Below, piece by piece: positions 5,016-10,977 of a stretch of DNA of 10,977 bases. The notes beneath the pieces are model-generated. The model made no database searches, was not told the origin of the DNA, and saw only the letters and a program-made list of their open reading frames with translations. A program made the position numbers and the translations under genes. Origin of the DNA: Coriobacteriia bacterium (GTDB taxonomy: Bacteria; Actinomycetota; Coriobacteriia; WRKU01; WQUG01); the NCBI GenBank assembly GCA_009785705.1, contig WQVS01000045.1:1-10977 (forward strand), written 5' to 3'. How positions within the stretch are numbered: the stretch's first letter is position 1; each line of letters begins with the position of its first letter.

Positions 5016-8000
5016 GCAGCAATAAATGACGTTCACCCAAGTGGTGTAGAGGTGCCCGCTAGAGCAAGTGCGATTACTGTTAACTTTGCTCAAGCCATGG
5101 ATACTGCACAGGCGCTTTCTGCGACAGATCTAACGATTAGTGGATCAACAGGTGTGAGCTTGAACCTGTCAGCGGCAAACTGGAGCGCTGACGGAATGGC
5201 TTTGACTGTGCCTCTCTTTGGAAACCTTGAGCCTGCGACTGCCTATACGGTAAATGTGGGAGGGCTATCTTCAGATTTGGGCATTCCTTCGCTAGCAAAT
5301 CATACGCATATGTTTACGACTGCAGCAGCGGATGCTCTGTCGTATGTTACTCAAATCGCGGTATCGGACTCGCACACTGTTGCTGTCCGCAATGATGGAA
5401 GTTTGTGGATTTGGGGGGCCAATGGTTTTGGTCAGCTAGGTCTAGGTGATACAGCTCAGAGACTTATTCCGACTGAAGTGCCTGTGCCAGGCTATGAGAG
5501 CTATGGTTGGATAGCCGCTTCTGCTGGAACTGCTCATACAGTGGCATTAAAAGATGACGGAACTCTTTGGGCCTGGGGCTTCAATGGTCGCGGAAGACTG
5601 GGCCTTGGGGATACCTTGCAAAGACTTGTGCCTACTGAAGTGCCTGTGCCAGGCGGAAGCGCTTATTACTGGACAGCAGCTTCGGCAGGAGATGCCCATA
5701 CTCATGCAATCAGAAGCGATGGAACACTGTGGGCTTGGGGAAATAACGACCATGGACGCCTAGGTGTAGGAACCATTAGCGCTGCAGCGTATCCAAACCC
5801 TGTTGAGGTTACAGCACTGGGCGCAAGCGGCGGATGGAAGGCAGTATCTGCTGCCACTAACCACACTACAGCCTTGAGAGTTGACGGAACACTATGGGCT
5901 TGGGGAAATAATAACCAAGGTCAGCTTGGTACTGGCAGCATCACTGCACCTCAATCTGAGCCTGTACAAATAGGTGGAGATACTGACTGGGCTGCACTAT
6001 CAGCTGGGAACGTTCACAACCTTGCGTTAAAAGATGACGGAACCCTTTGGGCCTGGGGCTCAAATGCTCAAGGAAGATTGGGACTAGGAGTTACGAGTCC
6101 TCCTGTGCTAACACCTACAGAAGTTCTTCTGGATGGTGCGAGTGGTGGATGGACTGCAGTGTCTGCTGGACAGGCTCATAGTCTGGCTGTTAGAGATGAC
6201 GGAACCCTTTGGACTTGGGGAGTCAATGCTGACGGACAGCTAGGTCTAGGTGACGATACACAGCGTCTAGAGCCAACAGCTGTTGATCTGGATGTGAGTG
6301 ACGAAATCGTACTTCCTGATGGCGGACGTAACTTCTTTACTGTTGTAGCCCTTGACGATGGAACCCTTTGGGCCTGGGGCGATAACAGCAGCGGACAACT
6401 AGCTAATGGCGTTGTTGATGGTGGCTCTGATAACTGGTTGCCTTGGCGCGTTGTAGCGTCACTGCAGTCAGAAGGAAATGACTGGGCGGCAACCGATAAC
6501 GCCACCGTTCCTCACAACGCTGCAGTTGATGTAGACGTACTTGTAGGAAGAAACCACATCAGCCTTCGCTTTGATCGCCCTATGCGTAGCGATGTGCCTG
6601 GCGTAATCATTGTTGATAATGGTGCATTAGTAAACATGTCAGCAGGGCACTGGTCTGCTGATAATATGGTCTTTACAGCACCACTTACCCTTGTGGCGAC
6701 ACAAACCCTTCATGAAGTTACCGTGAGAGGCTTCGCTGATGACTTCTTAGGTCAAGAAGTTAGTGAATTCGGATGGAGCTTCACTACAGGTGAGAGAATA
6801 CTGCCAGAAGATGCCATTAAAATAGCAGCAGGCCTAGGACATACTCTAGCTATCCAAGCAGACGGAACGCTGTGGGCATGGGGAAGTAATGCAAATGGGC
6901 AACTTGGCCTTGGTGACACAGCTTCAAGAAATATTCCTATCCTAGTTTCAAATGATGAATGGATTGAAGTTTCAGCGGGAGCTAACCACTCTCTAGCGAT
7001 TCGCGCAGATGGCACACTTTGGGCCTTTGGTGGCAATGCAAACGGTAGGCTAGGGCTAGGAGATACCAATCAGCGCTTAGTACCTACTGAAGTGCCCACT
7101 GCAGGAATAAGTGGTGATGAGTGGGTGGCAGTGTCTGCAGGCAATGCTCACAGCTTAGGACTTCGTGATAATGGAGAACTCTACGTTTGGGGAAGTGGCG
7201 CCAACGGTAGACTGGGACTAGGCAGCGACACAAATCAGCGCACTACTCCAGTTCAGCTACCTACTGCAGGAATAAGCGGGAGTGAATGGATTAACGTTTC
7301 AGCTGGACACTCTCATACTCTAGCAATCAGAGACAATGGAGAACTCTACGTTTGGGGAAATGGCGCTAATAGCAGACTGGGACTAGGCGCTGACGTTAGT
7401 GATCGCACTACTCCAGTTCAGCTACCTACTGCAGGAATAAGCGGGAGTGAATGGATTAGTGTTTCAACTGGAAACGCTCATACCCTAGCAATCAGAGATG
7501 ACGGAAGCATGTGGGCTTGGGGTAACAACAACGCAGGAAGACTTGGTGTAGGTGATTCTTTCCTAAGAACTGAGCCTACTCAGGTACTTACTGCTGGTGT
7601 TAGTGGTAGTGAATGGACGGCAGTTTCTGCAGGAAATACTCATACCATGGCACTTCGTGATAGCGGACAGATTTATGTGTGGGGTGCTAATGGAAGCGGT
7701 CAGTTGGGATTGAGTAGCACTCAACCATCACAACTTGCTCCTATTGCACTTCCTACCGCAGGTATGAATATTGATGAGTGGATAGCAATTTCTGTTGGTA
7801 CAGAGGCCTCTCATGTTGTTGCTGTCTGTAACGATGGAACTCTATGGTCATGGGGTAACAATGGCTCTGGGCAACTGGCAAAGGGAGTCTCGGGTGCTTT
7901 TGAGAATGCGCCATGGCGCATTGCTGCAGCACTACAGTCTGTTGATGCTAATACTTGGGCTGTTGCAGGGGATGCTACTGCTCCTTATGCGGGTGAAATA

Positions 8001-9800
8001 GATGTACATATGACTACAGATAGAGTCCATGTTCACTTTGACCGTCCAATGCGTACCGAAGCACAACTTCTTGGCAGTATCACTATCGATAGTGGTGCGA
8101 GCATAGATGTGACTACTAGCACAGCTAGCTGGTCTCCTGATGGAATGACTTTCTCTGCACCAATGGATCTTGTGGCGACTGAAACAACTCATACTGTTGA
8201 GATAAGTGGTTTTGTTGATACTTTCTCAAGCATTTCAAAGATAGACAATGAAATGTATCCTTATACTTGGATTTTCGTTACCGAGAGTCCGCGTGAGGGC
8301 GATGACCTTGTTCTTGATGAAAGGGCTTGTGCTACCTGTCACTTCTCAAGCAGCCTTAAGCGCGAGCATCAGTTTGTTGCTTCAAGAGGACTGGCTCTGC
8401 AGTGGGCTGGCTACGATCATAAATATGGTTGTCAAAAGTGTCATGGGCAAGATTTTAATGATGTAGATAAGATCAATTGGAGCAGCCAATCGCCGACTGC
8501 GGAAGCGAAACGCATGGGCGATATAGACGAAATGGGCTGCCTGTCCTGCCATGGATCATCAGATAATCCCATTCACGGCGGTGCTGAAGGTATGATGCAG
8601 GCACACATTACCGAAGACCCCAGCGACACGGGCTGCTCAAGCTGTCATGGCACTATAGTTCTTGGCAGTGACACAGGCTTTGGCTTTGGAGAGATGGACT
8701 TAGCTTCAGCGCACGCAGATTTCTGGCTTGCTGTAAGCGAAGATCGAGTAGCGGAACCAGCTACGGTTTCAGAACCTATGAAAGATGCAGACAACTTCTT
8801 TGGTTGTGGTACTTGTCATGCGAAGACTGGCGAGGAACATCGCCTGCGTGCTCCGATTGCAGCTCATACTGAGGTTGCACGAGGAAACGGAACACTGACC
8901 TGTTCTACCTGCCACGTTGTTCCTGATGGAGCAGACCCGCTGGAAATGACAATGCACTTTACGCAACGAAGAGTGGATCCCGATCTTGCTGACCTTCTAG
9001 GCATTTCGGGCGTAGCTGCACCGCTTCAGGCTTCACAATCGGCCTTAGACTTTGTAGATGCACTTTCAGCACAGACAAGAGCAGAGCTTAACCTAGGAGA
9101 TGTGACAGGCGGCAATTTAGCCCCAGAAGTATTGGACTCAAGCAATTCGAGCCCTTGTAGCTCCTGTGATCCTTGCGACCCAGAACTTTGCGAAGCAGGA
9201 TATTGTTGCGAGTCAGGATCATGTGAGACTACCCCGACAGCTCGACTATTGAACGGTGTTTGGGTGTACTGTGAATGCATATTCAATTGCTGTGATGATC
9301 CGACCTGTACTACCTGTTTCTGTTCTCCTGCATTTATTTCTGATTGTCCTTTCTGCGGAGCTCAAAATGTCTGTATTTGTCCAGTAAATGACAAGTTTTG
9401 TGATTTCCAGCCTTGTCCCTGTCAAAATCCAACCCCAATTCCTCCGCAAGTGACTCCTCCAACAGGGGATGATGACGATGGAGAAACGTCTCCACCAGGA
9501 CATCCTGCACCAGGACCAGGAGATACACCTCCAGCTAATGATGCTGGTGATGATGAGGCTCCTCCAGCAGAGAACGATGGGGATGCTGGTACTGAAGAGG
9601 ATGCTTCCAACGATACTACTACACCAACAGCATCTCCGGAAAGCGGTACAGGAGACGGATCGAGTGATGCAACAGCTGGTCCTCGAACTGGTGACACAAA
9701 CAATTGGTACTTCCAAATAGCAACACTAGCGGCTTTAATTGCAGCATTAGCTGCGATGGGACTGTTCAGATCCAGGAGATATGGGGATATGTCTTCGTAG
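4821..9800 (+). CDS. Giant cell-surface hexahaem c-type cytochrome with two RCC1 propellers
   Basis: 1659 residues, with AGGA at 4808-4811 nine bases before ATG. Order of parts: signal peptide about 1-65; SbsA-type Ig-like (Big_5) domain 66-167; seven RCC1 repeats 174-548; Ig-like 553-657; seven RCC1 repeats 664-1040; Ig-like 1043-1155; six CXXCH motifs (Cys at 1170, 1204, 1240, 1272, 1329, 1361) with extra His for distal ligation; a 21-cysteine segment 1446-1534; an acidic Pro/Gly/Thr-rich linker; a sorting-like end with GPRTG (1620-1624), hydrophobic 1629-1648 and an Arg-rich tail. Only one cysteine (1003) precedes the haem region. By inference it is an exported, wall- or membrane-anchored electron carrier, perhaps acting on an extracellular acceptor. 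The propellers likely serve binding or spacing; their partner is unknown. Haem attachment would require a cytochrome c maturation system. The combination is unfamiliar to me. Confidence 0.93.
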   Translation: MSVNTLIWQTTKSAPGKSNLRSGGLFSRRGVLAVALSLFVFFAAQFAFGAVLPQSLSLVPGSAYAAAINDVHPSGVEVPARASAITVNFAQAMDTAQALSATDLTISGSTGVSLNLSAANWSADGMALTVPLFGNLEPATAYTVNVGGLSSDLGIPSLANHTHMFTTAAADALSYVTQIAVSDSHTVAVRNDGSLWIWGANGFGQLGLGDTAQRLIPTEVPVPGYESYGWIAASAGTAHTVALKDDGTLWAWGFNGRGRLGLGDTLQRLVPTEVPVPGGSAYYWTAASAGDAHTHAIRSDGTLWAWGNNDHGRLGVGTISAAAYPNPVEVTALGASGGWKAVSAATNHTTALRVDGTLWAWGNNNQGQLGTGSITAPQSEPVQIGGDTDWAALSAGNVHNLALKDDGTLWAWGSNAQGRLGLGVTSPPVLTPTEVLLDGASGGWTAVSAGQAHSLAVRDDGTLWTWGVNADGQLGLGDDTQRLEPTAVDLDVSDEIVLPDGGRNFFTVVALDDGTLWAWGDNSSGQLANGVVDGGSDNWLPWRVVASLQSEGNDWAATDNATVPHNAAVDVDVLVGRNHISLRFDRPMRSDVPGVIIVDNGALVNMSAGHWSADNMVFTAPLTLVATQTLHEVTVRGFADDFLGQEVSEFGWSFTTGERILPEDAIKIAAGLGHTLAIQADGTLWAWGSNANGQLGLGDTASRNIPILVSNDEWIEVSAGANHSLAIRADGTLWAFGGNANGRLGLGDTNQRLVPTEVPTAGISGDEWVAVSAGNAHSLGLRDNGELYVWGSGANGRLGLGSDTNQRTTPVQLPTAGISGSEWINVSAGHSHTLAIRDNGELYVWGNGANSRLGLGADVSDRTTPVQLPTAGISGSEWISVSTGNAHTLAIRDDGSMWAWGNNNAGRLGVGDSFLRTEPTQVLTAGVSGSEWTAVSAGNTHTMALRDSGQIYVWGANGSGQLGLSSTQPSQLAPIALPTAGMNIDEWIAISVGTEASHVVAVCNDGTLWSWGNNGSGQLAKGVSGAFENAPWRIAAALQSVDANTWAVAGDATAPYAGEIDVHMTTDRVHVHFDRPMRTEAQLLGSITIDSGASIDVTTSTASWSPDGMTFSAPMDLVATETTHTVEISGFVDTFSSISKIDNEMYPYTWIFVTESPREGDDLVLDERACATCHFSSSLKREHQFVASRGLALQWAGYDHKYGCQKCHGQDFNDVDKINWSSQSPTAEAKRMGDIDEMGCLSCHGSSDNPIHGGAEGMMQAHITEDPSDTGCSSCHGTIVLGSDTGFGFGEMDLASAHADFWLAVSEDRVAEPATVSEPMKDADNFFGCGTCHAKTGEEHRLRAPIAAHTEVARGNGTLTCSTCHVVPDGADPLEMTMHFTQRRVDPDLADLLGISGVAAPLQASQSALDFVDALSAQTRAELNLGDVTGGNLAPEVLDSSNSSPCSSCDPCDPELCEAGYCCESGSCETTPTARLLNGVWVYCECIFNCCDDPTCTTCFCSPAFISDCPFCGAQNVCICPVNDKFCDFQPCPCQNPTPIPPQVTPPTGDDDDGETSPPGHPAPGPGDTPPANDAGDDEAPPAENDGDAGTEEDASNDTTTPTASPESGTGDGSSDATAGPRTGDTNNWYFQIATLAALIAALAAMGLFRSRRYGDMSS
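5340..6464 (+). repeat. First RCC1 repeat array (seven blades, residues 174-548)
   Basis: Seven tandem units of about 50-57 residues, each with a variant of SAGxxHTxAL, then DDGTLWAWG, then NxxGQLGLGD and TPTEV. Seven blades make a complete RCC1 propeller. The last blade ends GQLANG...PWRVVASLQS, the same ending as the second array. DNA around the DGTLWAWG codons is repeated almost exactly (for example near 5552, 6032 and 6354). Confidence 0.93.
7239..7293 (+). repeat. 55-bp perfect direct repeat, copy 1
   Basis: Identical to 7404-7458. It starts CGCACTACTCCAG and ends GAATGGATTA, and encodes the RTTPVQLPTAGISGSEWI part of RCC1 blade 3 of the second array. The period is 165 bp, exactly 55 codons. 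Confidence 0.9.
7404..7458 (+). repeat. 55-bp perfect direct repeat, copy 2
   Basis: Second copy, in blade 4 of the second RCC1 array. Identity at silent sites points to recent duplication or gene conversion between neighbouring blades. Confidence 0.9.
8328..8915 (+). other. Hexahaem c-type cytochrome region
   Basis: Six CXXCH motifs in 196 residues: CATCH 1170, CQKCH 1204, CLSCH 1240, CSSCH 1272, CGTCH 1329, CSTCH 1361. All are the standard form, with no CXXCK as in NrfA nitrite reductase. Extra histidines at 1183, 1200, 1252, 1262, 1298, 1340 and 1349 could be distal ligands, suggesting bis-His electron-transfer haems rather than a catalytic site. Confidence 0.93.
9156..9422 (+). other. 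Cysteine-dense segment (21 Cys in 89 residues)
   Basis: Residues 1446-1534 contain 21 cysteines, including CSSC, CDPC, CTTC and CPFC pairs and CC doublets at 1462 and 1490. There are no histidines and no CXXCH. It could be a disulfide-knotted module, a metal-binding site or an iron-sulfur domain. I recognise no named domain. Confidence 0.85.
9678..9779 (+). other. C-terminal sorting-like signal with non-canonical GPRTG
   Basis: Residues 1620-1653: GPRTGD, a hydrophobic stretch from about YFQIATLAALIAALAAMGLF, then RSRR. The layout is that of a sortase cell-wall sorting signal, but the first position is Gly, not Leu. It may be recognised by a variant sortase or act simply as a transmembrane anchor. 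Confidence 0.7.
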
Positions 9801-9829
9801 GGCAGCAAATGAAATATTGACTAAACCGT

Positions 9830-9857
9830 AATGCCTGGGAACTATCTCCCAGGCATT
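9830..9857 (+). terminator. Stem-loop terminator after the giant gene
   Basis: AATGCCTGGGA (9830-9840) pairs perfectly with TCCCAGGCATT (9847-9857) around a six-base loop, 29 bases after the stop. Only GTTAG follows, so the T-run is poor, but position and stability fit termination before the rarA promoter. Confidence 0.6.
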
Positions 9858-9862
9858 GTTAG

Positions 9863-9891
9863 TGGAAATGCAAGTACATTTGTGCGATAAT
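9863..9891 (+). promoter_or_regulatory. Promoter of rarA
   Basis: -35 TGGAAA (9863-9868), a 17-base spacer ending in TGC (9883-9885), -10 GATAAT (9886-9891). The start is near 9898, about 33 bases before the rarA ATG. The layout matches that of the giant gene promoter. Confidence 0.55.
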
Positions 9892-9930
9892 CTTAGTTCT
9901 ACATATACTGGATAAGAAATCGCAGGAAAT

Positions 9931-10977
9931 ATGACCCACAATTCTCTTTTTGACAATCAAGCAGCTCAACAAAGGGCAAAAGTTGCACCTTTGGCTGTAC
10001 GTATGCGCCCGCGCACTCTGGATGAATTTGTTGGACAGAACCACATTGTTGGTCCTGAGAGCTATTTGCGACGCATGATTGAGGCCGACGCCCTTTCTTC
10101 GCTCATTCTCTTCGGTCCGGCCGGTACGGGCAAAACAACGCTTGCACGCATTATTGCAGGCAGCACAGCCGCATACTTTGAAGAAGTGTCAGCAGTAACA
10201 GGTAGTGTTAAAGACCTGAGGGTAGCCATAAAAAGTGCAGGGGATAGATTGGCTCTGCAAGAGCAGCGCACAATCCTCTTCATTGATGAAATCCATCGTT
10301 TTTCAAAGTCGCAGCAAGATGCCTTACTTCATGCCGTAGAAGATCGTATCGTGGTGCTGATTGGCGCTACTACAGAGAATCCTTACTTTGAGGTGAATTC
10401 GCCCCTTGTTAGTCGCTCCCGTGTGCTGGAACTGCACTCCTTAGAGGATGATGATATTAGGGACTTGCTTTTGCATGCACTAGAAAGTGAACGGGGGCTT
10501 GCGGGTAGGCTCAGCGTAGACGATGATGCCCTAGATGCTCTAGCACTTACTGCCGGAGGAGATGCGCGCGTAGCACTTACTTCCTTGGAGCTGGCAGCCC
10601 AATTGGCGAAGCATGCTTCACTAGAGCCTGGTTCAAAGAAGACGGGGACAAAAACTAGAAACAACGATGACAAAGGTGTTGAGCCACTTAATCACATCAC
10701 CTTGCAGCTAGTGCAAGATGTTATGCCTTCACGTATGCTTCCTTATGATAAGGGCGGCGACATGCACTATGATGTCATCAGCGCTTTTATCAAATCTATG
10801 CGTGGCAGTGACGCAGATGCAGCTCTATACTGGCTAGCGCGCATGCTACATGGAGGAGAAGACCCAAAGTTTATCGCGCGCCGCATTCTCATCTTTGCTT
10901 CAGAAGATATTGGAAATGCCGACCCTCAAGCATTGCTTGTTGCAGATGCAGCCTTTCGCAGTGCAGAAATTATCGGC
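9931..10977 (+). CDS. rarA: Replication-associated recombination protein RarA/MgsA (3' end outside window)
   Basis: An AAA+ ATPase of the clamp-loader clade that acts at stalled replication forks. 349 codons are open to the window edge with no stop, so the C-terminal part is missing. Visible parts: Walker A GPAGTGKT (62-69), Walker B LFIDEIHRF (116-124), sensor 1 IGATTENP (144-151), the SRSR arginine-finger motif (161-164), and the downstream HYDVISAFIKSMRGSDADAA helix block with GEDPKFIARRILIFASEDIG, which is typical of this family and not of RuvB. AGGAAA lies just before ATG 9931. A lysine- and asparagine-rich loop (GSKKTGTKTRNNDDKG) lies before that block, in a region that varies within the family. 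The gene has its own promoter after the terminator of the giant gene. Confidence 0.95.
   Translation, partial: MTHNSLFDNQAAQQRAKVAPLAVRMRPRTLDEFVGQNHIVGPESYLRRMIEADALSSLILFGPAGTGKTTLARIIAGSTAAYFEEVSAVTGSVKDLRVAIKSAGDRLALQEQRTILFIDEIHRFSKSQQDALLHAVEDRIVVLIGATTENPYFEVNSPLVSRSRVLELHSLEDDDIRDLLLHALESERGLAGRLSVDDDALDALALTAGGDARVALTSLELAAQLAKHASLEPGSKKTGTKTRNNDDKGVEPLNHITLQLVQDVMPSRMLPYDKGGDMHYDVISAFIKSMRGSDADAALYWLARMLHGGEDPKFIARRILIFASEDIGNADPQALLVADAAFRSAEIIG

Larger units (their letters stand above)
6810..7940 (+). repeat. Second RCC1 repeat array (seven blades, residues 664-1040)
   Basis: Again seven units, starting AAGLGHTLAIQADGTLWAWG and ending GQLAKG...PWRIAAALQS, followed by an Ig-like domain with FDRPMR as after the first array. 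Array plus Ig-like domain is therefore a duplicated module. Blades 3 and 4 are nearly identical, with ELYVWG replacing TLWAWG in both. Confidence 0.93.

Noticed and set aside
6176..7069. Open frames on the minus strand inside the giant gene
   Set aside because: They are antisense shadows of the repetitive RCC1 coding sequence, low in complexity and without start signals.
5340..7940. CRISPR-like or satellite array from the regularly spaced repeats
   Set aside because: Spacing follows codons, the repeats diverge at silent sites, and they encode RCC1 blades in one open frame.
8328..8915. NrfA-type nitrite reductase or other catalytic multihaem enzyme
   Set aside because: All six motifs are CXXCH with ample distal histidines; no CXXCK and no catalytic-domain motifs were seen.
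9422..9808. Serine/proline-rich frame on the minus strand at the 3' end of the giant gene
   Set aside because: It is the antisense of the Pro/Asp/Gly-rich linker; the plus frame has the coherent cytochrome, cysteine and anchor order.
10620..10675. Possible frameshift in rarA at the lysine/asparagine-rich stretch
   Set aside because: The frame continues without a stop into the conserved HYDVISAFIKSMRG block, so this is a variable loop.

Overview
The window looks like part of a Gram-positive actinobacterial chromosome, possibly a Coriobacteriia / Eggerthellaceae-type organism with roughly balanced base composition. This is inference. It rests on a giant surface protein with a sortase-type C-terminus, anaerobe-style multihaem c-type cytochrome motifs on that same exported protein, RCC1 and SbsA-type Ig-like surface modules, and extended -10 promoters with a possible leaderless gene. 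No 16S rRNA or other taxonomic marker is present.

Layout from left to right. Positions 1-81 hold the last 26 codons of an upstream membrane or surface protein. A strong 17-bp inverted repeat (228-291) separates it from a tRNA-Ile(GAT) gene on the minus strand (312-388). About 560 bases follow without a convincing gene (389-950), but they hold several nested inverted repeats. The densest cluster (797-912) lies directly in front of a MerR-family regulator (951-1838). Next is a compact same-strand run: murB (1927-2955, probably leaderless), a CNNM/CorC-HlyC-type membrane protein two bases downstream (2958-4268), and an overlapping 140-residue protein (4249-4671). That last protein resembles the N-terminal domain of cyanophycin synthetase and carries an HxxEH motif.

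The centrepiece is a 1659-residue exported protein (4821-9800) with its own promoter. Its order is: long signal peptide (with a twin-arginine-like motif), Ig-like domain, seven RCC1 repeats, Ig-like domain, seven RCC1 repeats, Ig-like domain, six CXXCH haem-binding motifs, a segment with 21 cysteines in 89 residues, an acidic Pro/Thr/Gly-rich linker, and a C-terminal sorting-like signal (GPRTG, hydrophobic stretch, Arg-rich tail). It reads as a wall-displayed hexahaem cytochrome carried beyond two beta-propellers, possibly for electron exchange with an external acceptor or donor. A hairpin (9830-9857) follows it. The 5' part of rarA/mgsA (9931 to the window end) comes last, with a promoter of the same layout as the giant gene.

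The conserved genes serve cell-wall synthesis (murB), membrane or ion homeostasis (CNNM/CorC family) and replication-fork maintenance (rarA). The giant cytochrome-propeller gene sits between them as a separate transcription unit. The main points of interest are that gene, the small cyanophycin-synthetase-like protein, and the structured intergenic DNA before the MerR gene.
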